In this document: in pieces, positions 17,686-26,880 of the stretch | Layout of the letters: every line of letters starts with the position of its first letter | Numbering within the stretch: position 1 is the first letter of the stretch | NCBI RefSeq assembly: GCF_900089455.2 | Contig: NZ_LT907988.1 | Location: 2,666,001-2,730,000 of the forward strand | DNA length: 64,000 nucleotides | Direction of reading: 5' to 3' | DNA from: Orrella dioscoreae | GTDB taxonomy: Bacteria > Pseudomonadota > Gammaproteobacteria > Burkholderiales > Burkholderiaceae_B | Notes under the pieces: generated by a model | The model's input: only the letters and a program-made list of their open reading frames with translations | What the model was told of the DNA's origin: nothing | Databases searched by the model: none | Position numbers and translations under genes: made by a program

Positions 17686-18768
17686 TTACTGCGCCGACGC
17701 GGCCTCCGCCAGCGCCGGATAGTCGGTGTAGCCGTTATCCGGACCTTCGCCTTCCAGGGGCGCATAGAAGGTCTCGGCGCGCGGCGCGTTCAGTTCGGCG
17801 CCGGCCGCGAAACGCTCGACCAGGTCCGGGTTGGCGATGTAGAGCTTGCCGAAAGCCACGGCATCCGCCTCGCCCGCGTCCAGCACCTGTTGCGAGGTCT
17901 CGGCCGTGAAGGCTTCGTTGGCGATATAGACGCCGCCGAAAGCCTGCTTCAGTTGTGGGCCGATGCGCTTGTCGCCCAGCGACTCACGCGCGCAGATGAA
18001 GGCGATGCCGCGCTTGCCCAGCTCGCGCGCCACATAGGTGAACGTGGCCAGCGGATCGCTGTCCGACATGTCATGCGAATCGCCACGCGGCGCCAGGTGC
18101 ATGCCCACGCGGTCCGCGCCCCACACGTCGATGCAGGCGTCGGTCACTTCCAGCATCAGGCGCGCGCGGTTTTCCAGGCTGCCGCCATAGGCGTCGGTGC
18201 GCGTGTTCGTGCCGCTCTGCAGGAACTGGTCCAGCAGATAGCCATTGGCGCCGTGCACTTCCACGCCGTCGAAGCCCGCGAGCTTGGCGTTTTCCGCGCC
18301 GGTGCGATAGGCCTGCACGATGCCGGGGATCTCGCTGGTTTCCAGCGCGCGCGGGGTCACGAAGGGGCGCTTCGGACGCAGCAGGCTGACGTGGCCGTCG
18401 GGCTGGATCGCGCTGGGCGCGACGGGGAGGTTGCCGTCCAGCAGCTCGGGATCCGAGATGCGGCCCACGTGCCACAGCTGCAGGAAGATGCGTCCGCCCG
18501 CGGCGTGCACGGCCTCGGTCACGCGCTTCCAGCCTTCCACCTGCTCGGCGGACCAGATGCCCGGGGTGTCGACGTAGCCCACGCCTTGCGGGATGACCGA
18601 GGTGGCCTCGGACAGGATGAGGCCGGCGCTGGCGCGCTGGGCGTAGTACTGCGCCATGAGCGCGTTGGGCACGCGGCCGGCGGCGCGCGAACGGGTCAGC
18701 GGCGCCAGGACGATGCGGTTCGGCAGGGTCAGCGCGCCGACCTGGAGGGGATCAAAAAGCGTGGTCAT
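17686..18768 (-). CDS. nemA: Old yellow enzyme family ene-reductase (NemA-like)
   Basis: FMN-dependent alkene reductase of 360 residues using NAD(P)H on electrophilic alkenes and related compounds. Visible features are the N-terminal NRIVLAPLTRSRA, substrate-site HGANGYLLDQFLQSGTN with NTRTDAYGGSLENRARL, and the FMN-binding C-terminus ADAVAFGKLYIANPDL. The ArsR gene lies 23 bp upstream on the same strand, so the pair is probably co-transcribed and regulated by it. Confidence 0.87.
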   Translation of the reverse strand: MTTLFDPLQVGALTLPNRIVLAPLTRSRAAGRVPNALMAQYYAQRASAGLILSEATSVIPQGVGYVDTPGIWSAEQVEGWKRVTEAVHAAGGRIFLQLWHVGRISDPELLDGNLPVAPSAIQPDGHVSLLRPKRPFVTPRALETSEIPGIVQAYRTGAENAKLAGFDGVEVHGANGYLLDQFLQSGTNTRTDAYGGSLENRARLMLEVTDACIDVWGADRVGMHLAPRGDSHDMSDSDPLATFTYVARELGKRGIAFICARESLGDKRIGPQLKQAFGGVYIANEAFTAETSQQVLDAGEADAVAFGKLYIANPDLVERFAAGAELNAPRAETFYAPLEGEGPDNGYTDYPALAEAASAQ

Positions 18769-18791
18769 GCTGCAATCCTTCTGGGTTCAGT

Positions 18792-19088
18792 TCAGAGATC
18801 ACGCGCGGACTGCGCCAGGAACTCCTGGATGAGCGCCTCGTTGCGTGCATAGAAAATCCACTGCCCCACCTTGCGGGCGGTGATCAGTCCTGCGCGCTGC
18901 AGGATGGCCAGGTGCCCGGACACGGTGGACTGCGACAAGCCCGTGCGCTGGTCGATGCGCCCCGCGCACACGCCCATGTCCCAGGGGTGGTCCTGGGCTT
19001 CGAAACACTGCTCCGGGGTTTTCAGCCACGTCAGGATCTGGCGCCGCAAGGGGCTGGCCAGGGCTTTGTGGATGGCGTCGATATCCAT
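18792..19088 (-). CDS. ArsR-family transcriptional regulator
   Basis: Winged-helix repressor of 98 residues. The recognition helix is in TGLSQSTVSGHLAILQRAGL, followed by a wing with RKVGQWIFYARNE. Cys residues at about 28 (EQCFEAQ) and 41 (MGVCAGR) could sense electrophiles or oxidants, which would fit control of the adjacent ene-reductase. The upstream region holds three inverted repeats. It is divergent from imuA. Confidence 0.82.
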   Translation of the reverse strand: MDIDAIHKALASPLRRQILTWLKTPEQCFEAQDHPWDMGVCAGRIDQRTGLSQSTVSGHLAILQRAGLITARKVGQWIFYARNEALIQEFLAQSARDL

Positions 19089-19100
19089 GGTGTCGGTAGG

Positions 19101-19148
19101 TGTATATCTGGATTTTCCGAATCTTAGTTCGGCTTTTTCCGATATACA
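19101..19148. promoter_or_regulatory. Nested inverted repeats upstream of arsR
   Basis: Outer arms TGTATATC (19101-19108) and GATATACA (19141-19148) are 32 bp apart. Between them CCGAA (19117-19121) and TTCGG (19128-19132) form a second, shorter dyad. They lie just upstream of the ArsR start and are candidate operators for autoregulation. Confidence 0.45.
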
Positions 19149-19169
19149 ACCCTGTGCGCAACAGGGTTG
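19147..19169. repeat. 9-bp inverted repeat between arsR and imuA
   Basis: Arms CAACCCTGT and ACAGGGTTG flank the loop GCGCA. The half-site spacing (CCTGT...ACAGG) resembles a dyad operator, and it lies between the ArsR dyads and the SOS box. Confidence 0.5.
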
Positions 19170-19200
19170 CTGTACGGCCTCGGCTTACGTTCACGGAATA

Positions 19201-19216
19201 CTGTATATTCATACAG
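19201..19216 (+). promoter_or_regulatory. LexA (SOS) box before imuA
   Basis: CTGTATATTCATACAG keeps both half-sites CTGT-N8-ACAG exactly and has TA in front, as in the LexA consensus. It lies 26 bp before the imuA start, so the cassette should be induced by DNA damage. Confidence 0.85.
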
Positions 19217-19242
19217 CCTTATTTTCAGTTCCTCATCTGTCC

Positions 19243-19950
19243 ATGCCCCGGCCCGAACACATCCATCCCGCCCTCTGGCGTGGCTCGCAACTGGCCACGC
19301 GGGCCAGCGCGTGCCTGCCCGCCGGACACGCGGCGCTGGCGGCGGAATTGCCCGGCGGCGGCTGGCCCCTGGGCAGCCTGACCGAGCTGCTGCCCGAACG
19401 CCACGGCGTAGGAGAAATCCGGCTGCTGCGCCCGGCATTGGCGGCCGTGCCCGCGCATCGCCGGATCGTGCTGCTCTCGCCGCCCTACGCCCCCCACCTG
19501 GCCTGCTGGCATCACTGGCGGCTCGACCCTGCGCAACTGCTGTGGCTGCACCCCGCCCACGACCGCGATGCCTTGTGGGCCGCCGAACAGGTGCTGCGCA
19601 ACGGCCAGTGCGGCGCGTTGCTGGCCTGGCACGACCCGGTGCCGCTGCCTGCCTTGCGGCGCCTGCACCTGGCGGCGCAAGGCAGCGACATGCTGTTCGT
19701 GCTGATGCGCCCGCCCTCCACCGCCGCGCAGGCCTCGGTCGCGCCCCTGCGCGTGGCGCTGGCGCCGGCGCGCGGCGGCGTGGCCGTCACGCTGCTCAAG
19801 CGCCGCGGCCCGCCTTGCGCGCGCACCCTGCACATTCCCCTGGACAACCGCCTGCCTGGCCTCGACACCCTGTTTCCCCATGTCCCTCTGGATCAGCCTG
19901 CACCTGCCCCAGCTCATGCTGGACGCCTGCCGCACGCGCTGGCTCAGTGA
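19243..19950 (+). CDS. imuA: Translesion synthesis protein ImuA
   Basis: RecA/SulA-like protein of 235 residues, first member of the imuA-imuB-dnaE2 mutagenesis cassette. The N-terminal HPALWRGSQLA and the segment LPGGGWPLGSLTELLPERHGVGEIRLLRPAL are typical of ImuA. It lacks an obvious Walker A motif. ATG at 19243 follows the SOS box; the frame stays open upstream across the promoter, so this start is preferred. Its end overlaps imuB by 71 bp. Confidence 0.87.
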   Translation: MPRPEHIHPALWRGSQLATRASACLPAGHAALAAELPGGGWPLGSLTELLPERHGVGEIRLLRPALAAVPAHRRIVLLSPPYAPHLACWHHWRLDPAQLLWLHPAHDRDALWAAEQVLRNGQCGALLAWHDPVPLPALRRLHLAAQGSDMLFVLMRPPSTAAQASVAPLRVALAPARGGVAVTLLKRRGPPCARTLHIPLDNRLPGLDTLFPHVPLDQPAPAPAHAGRLPHALAQ

Positions 19951-21358
19951 GCCGGCCGCCTGGGCATTGCTGTCGCGCGAGCGCATCGTCGCCTGCAGCG
20001 CCGGCGCCCGCGCGCTGGGCCTGGCCGAAGGCATGCGCCGCAGCGGCGCATCCACGCTCGCCCCGCAAGCCACGCTGCTGGAACGCGATGCCGCCAGCGA
20101 ACAGGCCCTCTTCGACGCCGCCGCGCTGGCCGTGCTGCCCTACACCCCGCAAGTGGTGCAATACGCCGACCACACGCTGCTGCTGGACGTCACGGCCAGT
20201 TTGACGCTCTTCGGCGGGCCACGCGCCCTGCTGCGCGCCACGCGCCAGGCCGTGCGCGCCTGTGGCCTGCAGGTGCAGGCAGCGCTGGCCCCCACGCCGC
20301 ATGGCGCCTGGCTGCTGGCCCGCCACGCTGCGGCACGCGCCCGGCGCGCCACGCTCAAGCCCGCCACCTTGTCCCGCCGGCTGGACGCCCTGCCCTGCGC
20401 CTTGCTGCCCGAGGCCGAACCCTTGGCCGACTGGCTGGGCGGCATCGGCTGCCATACCCTGGGCGCCTTGCGCGCCTTGCCGCGCGCGGGGCTGCAACGC
20501 CGCAGCAGTCCCGCGCTGATGCGCGCGCTGGACGCGGCCTATGCGCCCACGCCGCTGGCCACGGACTGGTTCGTCCCGCCGCCCAGCTACCACATCCGCC
20601 ACGACCTGCTGGAACGGCTGGAACACAGCGAAGGCGTGCTGCACGTGGCGGCCCGGCTGCTGGAAGGCCTGTGCCGCTGGCTGCAGGCCTGCCGGCTGGC
20701 GGTGACAGGCCTGCGGCTCACGCTGATCCACGAACGCCGCCGTCACGCAGGCCCGCAGGAACAGCCCGACACCTGCCTGGCGCTGGCGCTGGCCGAACCC
20801 GCCTGGCAATTGCCGCAACTGCTTGCGCCCTTGCGGGAACGCTATGCGCGCCTGCCCTGGGCCGGCCCGGTCGTGGCCGTGCAGCTCGACACCCAGGCGC
20901 TGGCGCCGCAGGCCCCGCCCAGCGCGCAGCTCTTTCCCGACCCAGGCGGCTCGCCCGCCGATTTCCGCCGCCTGCTGGACCTGCTGCGCGCACGCCTGGG
21001 CGACGCGCGCGTGCTGCACGGGGCCGCCGTCGCCGACCACCGCCCCGAGAACGCGAATGTCTGGGCCGGCGCGGACTCGCCCCCCTGCCGCCAGGGGCTC
21101 GCCCCCACGCCCGGCGAGCGTCCGTTCTGGCTGCTGGACGTTCCCCAGCCCCTGCCGCTGCAACAGGACCGGCCCGTCCATGGCACGCCGCTGCGCCTGG
21201 TGCGCGGCCCCGAGCGCATCGAAAGCGGCTGGTGGCACGGCGCCTTCGTGCTGCGCGACTATTTCGTGGCCGAGGACGCGCACGCCGCGCGCTATTGGAT
21301 CTTCCGCGAGCGCGGCCAGGCTGCGCCGCGCTGGTTCCTGCACGGGCTCTTCGCCTGA
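19880..21358 (+). CDS. imuB: Y-family polymerase-like protein ImuB
   Basis: Protein of 492 residues with the fold of Y-family DNA polymerases. The catalytic acidic residues of active members are missing: the N-terminus reads SLWISLHLPQLMLDA where DinB has its metal-binding Asp. ImuB acts as a hub that binds the beta clamp and recruits DnaE2. A possible clamp-binding stretch is SAQLFPDPGG near residue 350. It overlaps imuA and is followed 16 bp later by dnaE2. Confidence 0.87.
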   Translation: MSLWISLHLPQLMLDACRTRWLSEPAAWALLSRERIVACSAGARALGLAEGMRRSGASTLAPQATLLERDAASEQALFDAAALAVLPYTPQVVQYADHTLLLDVTASLTLFGGPRALLRATRQAVRACGLQVQAALAPTPHGAWLLARHAAARARRATLKPATLSRRLDALPCALLPEAEPLADWLGGIGCHTLGALRALPRAGLQRRSSPALMRALDAAYAPTPLATDWFVPPPSYHIRHDLLERLEHSEGVLHVAARLLEGLCRWLQACRLAVTGLRLTLIHERRRHAGPQEQPDTCLALALAEPAWQLPQLLAPLRERYARLPWAGPVVAVQLDTQALAPQAPPSAQLFPDPGGSPADFRRLLDLLRARLGDARVLHGAAVADHRPENANVWAGADSPPCRQGLAPTPGERPFWLLDVPQPLPLQQDRPVHGTPLRLVRGPERIESGWWHGAFVLRDYFVAEDAHAARYWIFRERGQAAPRWFLHGLFA

Positions 21359-21374
21359 ACCGGGGGCCTGGGGG

Positions 21375-24300
21375 ATGCGCGACACGTCCACGCCGCTGTC
21401 CGGCCTGCTGTCCGGTCAACTCCCCGGCTATGCCGAACTGCATTGCCTCTCGAACTTCTCTTTCCTGCGCGGCGCCTCGCATCCGGAAAGCCTAGTCGAG
21501 TACGCCGCGGAACTGGGCTATGCGGCGCTGGCCCTCACCGACGAATGCTCGCTGGCCGGCGTGGTGCGCGCGCATGTCGAAGCGAAGAAGCTGCCCGGGG
21601 ACAGGCCGCTGAAACTGCTCATCGGCAGCGAGCTGCGCCTGTCGCCGCGTGCCGGCCATCCCGGCTGCACGCTCGTCGCGCTGGCGCAGGACAAGGAAGG
21701 CTATGGCAACCTGTCCGAGCTCATCACGCTGGCGCGCGGCCGCGCCCCGAAAGGGGAATACCGGCTGCACGCCGACGACCTGGATGCCCCTGCCGCCGCG
21801 CATGCCCATCTGCGCGGACTGCCCGGCTGCATCGTGCTGCTGTCGCCCGAACGCGGCACGCCGCTGGAAGACCTGCTGGCGCAGGCGGAATGGACGGCGC
21901 GCACCTTCGGGCCGCGCGCGCGCATGGCCTTGACGCTGCTGCATCATCCGCACGAAGACACCTATCGCGCCGCGGTGGAAACCGCCGCGCGCCGCCACGG
22001 ACTGCCACTGGCCGCCACGGGCCGCGTCGAGATGCACACCCGTTCGCGCAAGCCCTTGCACGACACGCTGGCCGCCATCCGTCTGGGCCAGCCCGTGCAT
22101 GCCTGCGGCTATGCGCTGGCGCCCAATGCCGAACAGCACCTGCGCACGCGCCAGCGCCTGGCCGCCAGCTATCCGCCCGAGGCCCTGGCCGAGACCCTGC
22201 GCATCGCGCAGGCCTGCACGTTCTCGCTGGACGAGCTGCGTTATGAATACCCCGAGGAGATCGTGCCTGCCGGGCACACGGCGGCGTCATACCTGCGCAA
22301 GGCCACGCGCGAAGGCGCCGCCCAGCGCTATCCCCAGGGCGTGCCGCCTGCCGTGCAAACCCAGATCGACCACGAGCTCGCGCTCATCATCGACCTGAAA
22401 TACGAAGCCTATTTCCTGACGGTGCACGACCTGGTGCAGTTTGCCCGCTCGAAGCACATCCTGTGCCAGGGCCGGGGCTCGGCCGCCAATTCCACCGTCT
22501 GCTATTGCCTGCATATCACCGAGGTCAACCCCGCGCAAAGCACGCTGCTCTTCGAGCGCTTCATCAGCCGCGAACGCGGCGAGCCGCCCGACATCGACGT
22601 GGACTTCGAGCATCAGCGCCGCGAAGAAGTGATCCAGTACGTCTATGAAAAATATGGCCGCGCGCGCGCGGCGCTCACCGCCGTCGTCATTTCCTATCGG
22701 CCGCGCAGCGTCCTGCGCGACACGGGCCGCGCCCTGGGCATCGACGAGGTGATCCTGGACGCCGTCGCACGCCAGCACCAGTGGTGGGATGGCAAGGATC
22801 ACCTGATGGATCGTTTCGCGCGGGCCGGCCTCGACCCTTCCTCGTCCGTTGCGCAGCATTGGGCCTGGCTGGCCGAGCAACTCATGGGATTTCCACGCCA
22901 CCTGTCGCAGCACCCGGGCGGCTTCGTCATGTCGCGCGGGCCGCTGACCAGGCTGGTCCCCATCGAGAACGCCGCCATGGCCGACCGCAGCGTGGTGCAG
23001 TGGGACAAGGACGACCTCGATGCGGTGGGCTTGCTGAAGGTCGACGTGCTGGCATTGGGCATGCTGACCGTGCTGCGGCGGGCAATGGCGTGGGTGGCGC
23101 AGCGCCGCAGCCTGCCGGGCTTTGCCTTCCCGGACATCCCGGATGAAGACGGGCGCACCTACGACATGATCTGCGACGCCGACACCATCGGCGTCTTCCA
23201 GATCGAGTCGCGCGCACAGATGAGCATGCTGCCGCGCCTGCGGCCAAGAACCTATTACGACCTGGTGGTGGAAGTCGCCATCGTGCGCCCCGGCCCCATC
23301 CAGGGCGGCATGGTGCATCCCTATCTGCGGCGCAAGCACGGGCTGGAGCCCAACATTCCCCCCACGGAAAAAATCGGCGAAGTCCTGGCGCGCACCCTGG
23401 GCGTCCCGATCTTCCAGGAACAGGTCATGCAGATCGCCATGGTCGGCGCGGGCTTCAGCGCCGACGACGCCGATCAGCTGCGCCGTTCCATGGCGGCGTG
23501 GCGGCGCAAGGGCGGCGTCGACAAGTTCCGCAACAGGCTGATCGACGGGCTGCTGAAACACGGCTGCACCCAGGAATTCGCCGACAGCCTCTTCCGCCAG
23601 ATCGAAGGCTTCGGCGAATACGGCTTCCCCGAAAGCCACGCCGCCAGCTTCGCCAAGCTGGCCTACTACAGCTCCTGGATCAAGCGCCACGAGCCCGAGG
23701 CCTTCCTGGCGGCATTGCTGGACTCGCAGCCCATGGGCTTCTACCAGCCCGCGCAACTGGTGCACGACGCGCGCCGGCACGGGGTGCAGGTGCTGCCCGT
23801 GGACATCCGCCACAGCGAGGCGCTGTGCACGCTGGTCGAACGCACCGTGCCTGGGCCCGATCCCCTGCCGGCGCATGCCCCCGCCGAGGCCCCGCGGCCC
23901 GCCGTGCGCCTGGGCTTGAACCAGGTCGCCGGACTCTCCAAGGACACCGCCGAACGCATCGCCGCCTTGCGCGCGGAATCCCCTTTTACCGATGTCCACG
24001 ACCTGTCCCGCCGCGCCGGGCTCACGCGGCACGAGCTGGACGCCCTGGCCGCGGCAGGCGCGCTGGCGCTGGCCGGGCACCGGCGCCAGGCCCGCTGGGT
24101 CGCGGCAGGCGCCGTGGCCGATGCGGGCTTGCTGCGCGCGGCCAGCGTCGGCGATGTGCAATCGCCCGCCCTGAGCGCGCCCTCCGAGGGCGAGGACATC
24201 ATCGACGACTATGAATCCGTGGGCCTGACGCTGGGACGCCATCCCGTGCACCTGCTGCGCCCGCGCCTGACCGGCATGCGCTTCATGCCCGCCGCCACGC

Positions 24301-24602
24301 TGAACGGCTATCCGCATGGCCGGCTGGCACGGGCCTGCGGCATCGTCACCGGGCGCCAGCGCCCGCCCACCGCCAAGGGCGTGCTCTTCGTGACGATCGA
24401 GGACGAGACCGGGCCGGTCAACGTGGTGCTGCGGCCGGAACTGGTGGAGCGCCAACGCCGCGAAGCCACCGCGGCCACCCTGCTGGGCGTCTATGGCGTG
24501 TGGCAAAGCCACCAGGGCGTGCGTCACCTGGTGGCCGGCAGGCTGGTCGATTGCTCGCCGCTGCTGGGCCGGCTGACGCCGCACAGCCGCGACTTCCATT
24601 GA
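21375..24602 (+). CDS. dnaE2: Error-prone DNA polymerase DnaE2 (ImuC)
   Basis: C-family polymerase of 1,075 residues that makes mutagenic bypass synthesis with ImuA and ImuB. It has an N-terminal PHP domain (YAELHCLSNFSFLRGASHPES), the catalytic PDIDVDFEH motif near residue 400, a helix-hairpin-helix region around FTDVHDLSRRAGL and an OB-fold near the C-terminus (GIVTGRQRPPTAKGVLF). The ATG at 21375 puts the PHP domain 20 residues in. Length is normal for DnaE2. Confidence 0.93.
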   Translation: MRDTSTPLSGLLSGQLPGYAELHCLSNFSFLRGASHPESLVEYAAELGYAALALTDECSLAGVVRAHVEAKKLPGDRPLKLLIGSELRLSPRAGHPGCTLVALAQDKEGYGNLSELITLARGRAPKGEYRLHADDLDAPAAAHAHLRGLPGCIVLLSPERGTPLEDLLAQAEWTARTFGPRARMALTLLHHPHEDTYRAAVETAARRHGLPLAATGRVEMHTRSRKPLHDTLAAIRLGQPVHACGYALAPNAEQHLRTRQRLAASYPPEALAETLRIAQACTFSLDELRYEYPEEIVPAGHTAASYLRKATREGAAQRYPQGVPPAVQTQIDHELALIIDLKYEAYFLTVHDLVQFARSKHILCQGRGSAANSTVCYCLHITEVNPAQSTLLFERFISRERGEPPDIDVDFEHQRREEVIQYVYEKYGRARAALTAVVISYRPRSVLRDTGRALGIDEVILDAVARQHQWWDGKDHLMDRFARAGLDPSSSVAQHWAWLAEQLMGFPRHLSQHPGGFVMSRGPLTRLVPIENAAMADRSVVQWDKDDLDAVGLLKVDVLALGMLTVLRRAMAWVAQRRSLPGFAFPDIPDEDGRTYDMICDADTIGVFQIESRAQMSMLPRLRPRTYYDLVVEVAIVRPGPIQGGMVHPYLRRKHGLEPNIPPTEKIGEVLARTLGVPIFQEQVMQIAMVGAGFSADDADQLRRSMAAWRRKGGVDKFRNRLIDGLLKHGCTQEFADSLFRQIEGFGEYGFPESHAASFAKLAYYSSWIKRHEPEAFLAALLDSQPMGFYQPAQLVHDARRHGVQVLPVDIRHSEALCTLVERTVPGPDPLPAHAPAEAPRPAVRLGLNQVAGLSKDTAERIAALRAESPFTDVHDLSRRAGLTRHELDALAAAGALALAGHRRQARWVAAGAVADAGLLRAASVGDVQSPALSAPSEGEDIIDDYESVGLTLGRHPVHLLRPRLTGMRFMPAATLNGYPHGRLARACGIVTGRQRPPTAKGVLFVTIEDETGPVNVVLRPELVERQRREATAATLLGVYGVWQSHQGVRHLVAGRLVDCSPLLGRLTPHSRDFH

Positions 24603-24686
24603 CCACTTCCATGGACCGTCACGCGCCCGCCCGCCAAGGAGCGGTAAGATGACGGCTTCCGTTCACCGTCACACCAAGGTCTTTCC

Positions 24687-25154
24687 ATGAGCACCGAACC
24701 GCTCAAGCAGCGTATTGCCAACGCCGTCAAGGACGCCATGCGCGCCAAGCAATCCGAGCGCCTGGGCACCCTGCGCCTCTTGCAGGCCGCCATCAAGCAG
24801 AAGGAAGTGGACGAGCGCCGCGACCTGGACGATGCCGACGTCACCGCCATCCTGGAAAAGCAGGTCAAGCAGCGCCGCGAGTCCATCACCGCCTTCGAAC
24901 AGGCCGGCCGCCAGGAAACCGCCGACGCCGAAAAGGCCGAAGTGCTCGTGCTGCAGGAGTTCCTGCCGCAAGCCGCCACCGAAGCCGAAGTGCTTGCCGC
25001 CGTCGACGCCGCCGTGGCCCAGGTGGCCGCCGAAGGCGCCACGGGCGCGCCGGCCATGGGCAAGGTCATGGCCATCGTGAAGGCCGCGTTGGCCGGCCGC
25101 GCCGACATGACGGCCGTCTCGCGCCAGGTCAAGGAAAAGCTGACCGGCGCCTGA
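24687..25154 (+). CDS. yqeY: GatB/YqeY domain protein
   Basis: Protein of 155 residues consisting of one GatB/YqeY domain, the tail domain of the amidotransferase subunit GatB. The N-terminal half is basic (LKQRIANAVKDAMRAKQSERLGTLR) and the C-terminal half has the GKVMAIVKAALAGRADM signature. It may act in tRNA-dependent amidation or RNA binding; the standalone protein is not well understood. A strong terminator follows. Confidence 0.88.
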   Translation: MSTEPLKQRIANAVKDAMRAKQSERLGTLRLLQAAIKQKEVDERRDLDDADVTAILEKQVKQRRESITAFEQAGRQETADAEKAEVLVLQEFLPQAATEAEVLAAVDAAVAQVAAEGATGAPAMGKVMAIVKAALAGRADMTAVSRQVKEKLTGA

Positions 25155-25178
25155 TCGGCGCTTGGCTCGCCGCCATGA

Positions 25179-25213
25179 AAAATGGGCGCCTGTGATGCAC
25201 AGGCGCCCATTTT
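25179..25213. terminator. Bidirectional terminator hairpin
   Basis: A 16-bp perfect stem: AAAATGGGCGCCTGTG pairs with CACAGGCGCCCATTTT around an ATG loop. An A-run on one side and a T-run on the other let it work for yqeY and for the convergent lipoprotein gene. Confidence 0.9.
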
Positions 25214-25243
25214 CATTGGCGGGTCTGGCGCCCAGCAGCGCCC

Positions 25244-25684
25244 TCAGCGACCCCGTTTCGGATCCGCCTTGGGCTTGGGCATATAGGCGCGGCAGGTCGG
25301 CGTGCCGAATTCGATCGACTCGCGCAGGGCCGCCAGGCCCTCTTCGTTCCACACGCCCACGTTCCAGGCCGCCAGGCTCACCGCGCTGCGCTTGCCGTCA
25401 CGGGCCTGGATATCGGCCTGCACCAGCGGGCTCGAACTGAAGCGCGTGATGACCTCGGCCACCGCCGTGCGCGCCGTGTCGTCCACGCCGCCTCGCACCG
25501 AATGGCCGTTCTCGCCGCGCAGGCACTGGCGCATCTGTTCATCGGCACGGCGCCAGGCTTCCTGGTAATCCACCGCGACCTCGAAGGAATCGGTGATGGC
25601 GCGCCCGCCCAGGGGAGCGATATCCGTCGCGCAACCCGCCAGACCGACCGCCATCGCGGCCACGGCCGCCAATTTCTTGAGCAT
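25244..25684 (-). CDS. Hypothetical lipoprotein
   Basis: Protein of 146 residues with a classical lipoprotein signal (MLKKLAAVAAMAVGLAGC), so Cys18 is probably lipidated. The mature part is polar with Cys residues in RQCLRGE and TPTCRAY that could form a disulfide, and it ends in a basic tail (KPKADPKRGR). The family is not recognised. ATG at 25684 gives a normal signal peptide, whereas an earlier in-frame ATG does not. Confidence 0.7.
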   Translation of the reverse strand: MLKKLAAVAAMAVGLAGCATDIAPLGGRAITDSFEVAVDYQEAWRRADEQMRQCLRGENGHSVRGGVDDTARTAVAEVITRFSSSPLVQADIQARDGKRSAVSLAAWNVGVWNEEGLAALRESIEFGTPTCRAYMPKPKADPKRGR

Positions 25685-25758
25685 GCTGAAATCTCCACAT
25701 CGAATGCCGGCCATTATGCTTGATTTAGGCTGACCGGCGCGCGACGCAGGCCGGGCGC

Positions 25759-26739
25759 TCAGTCCATCCTGGCGCCCGACGCCTTCACCACCTCGGCCCA
25801 GCGCGCCATTTCCACGCGGGTCAGCTCGCCCAGTGCCTGCGGCGTGCCGCCCACCACCTGCAAGCCTTGCGCGCCCAGGCGCTCGCGCACCCCGGCATCG
25901 GCCAAGGCCTTGCCGACCGCGCCGTTCAGGCGCGTCACGATGGCATCGGGCGTGCCCGCCGGCGCATACAGCGCGTGCCAGGACAGCACCTTGAAGTCCT
26001 TCACGCCCGCCTCCTGCAGCGTGGGCACGTCCGGCAGCAAGGGCGAACGCTCGTCCGAGCTGACCGCCAGCGCGCGCACCTTGCCGGACTGGATCAGGGA
26101 GAAGGTCTGGTCGAACATGAAGTCCACGCGGCCGCCCATCAGGTCCTGCAAGGCCTGGGGCGAGCCACGGTACGGCACGTGCGCGAAGGCGATGCCGGTC
26201 TGTTTCTTGAACAGTTCACCGGTCAGGTGCTGGCTGGTGCCGTTGCCATTCGACGCGAAGGTCAGCTCGCGCGACTTGCCGGCGGCGATCAGGTCCTGCA
26301 CGGTCTTGAACGCCGAATCGGCGTTCACCACCAGCACATTGGGCACATAGCCCAGCAGGATGATGGGCGCGAAGCTCTTGACCGGGTCGTATTGCAGGTT
26401 GGGATACAGGCTGGCGTTGATGGCGTGCGTGCTCACCGTGGCGCTGGTGATCGTATAGCCGTCAGGCGCCGCGTTCGCCGCCATGGCCGCGCCGATGCCG
26501 CCGCCCGCGCCGCCGCGGTTGTCCACGACCATGGGCTGGCCCAGCTCGCGCTGCATGGATTCCCCCAGCACGCGGGCGAAGATGTCGGTGCTGCCGCCCG
26601 CGGGAAACGGCACGATCCATTTGACGGGATTGGACGGATAGGTGTCCGCGGCCAGCACCGGCGCCGACACGGCGGCGCCCGCCACCGCGCAGCAGAGGGC
26701 GGCAAGGGTCTTGCGAAGGATGGTCTTGTTGAACGTCAT
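25759..26739 (-). CDS. Bug-family periplasmic substrate-binding protein
   Basis: Extracytoplasmic binding protein of 326 residues from the tripartite tricarboxylate transporter (TctC/Bug) family, expanded in Bordetella and Achromobacter. It has a signal peptide ending VSAPVLAAD, then YPSNPVKWIVPFPAGGSTDIFAR and NRGGAGGGIGAA motifs near the ligand site. The ligand is unknown. No membrane subunits are adjacent. It lies 141 bp after the DHDPS-like gene on the same strand and is probably part of that catabolic unit. Confidence 0.87.
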   Translation of the reverse strand: MTFNKTILRKTLAALCCAVAGAAVSAPVLAADTYPSNPVKWIVPFPAGGSTDIFARVLGESMQRELGQPMVVDNRGGAGGGIGAAMAANAAPDGYTITSATVSTHAINASLYPNLQYDPVKSFAPIILLGYVPNVLVVNADSAFKTVQDLIAAGKSRELTFASNGNGTSQHLTGELFKKQTGIAFAHVPYRGSPQALQDLMGGRVDFMFDQTFSLIQSGKVRALAVSSDERSPLLPDVPTLQEAGVKDFKVLSWHALYAPAGTPDAIVTRLNGAVGKALADAGVRERLGAQGLQVVGGTPQALGELTRVEMARWAEVVKASGARMD

Positions 26740-26880
26740 GATGCTTTGTCTCCTGTGTTCTTGTAAGGCATGCATGGACCGGGCGCGCGGCCACCGGCGC
26801 GACGCACCCTGCCCCGCCGCGCGTGCCCTCAGGGCCGCGCGGCATGGACTGTCGATCGGCGGGGGATCAGGCCAGGCGGA

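Noticed and set aside
21375-24602. Possible replicative polymerase DnaE1
   Set aside because: The imuA-imuB context, the SOS box and the size near 1,075 residues fit DnaE2; DnaE1 is longer and lies elsewhere.
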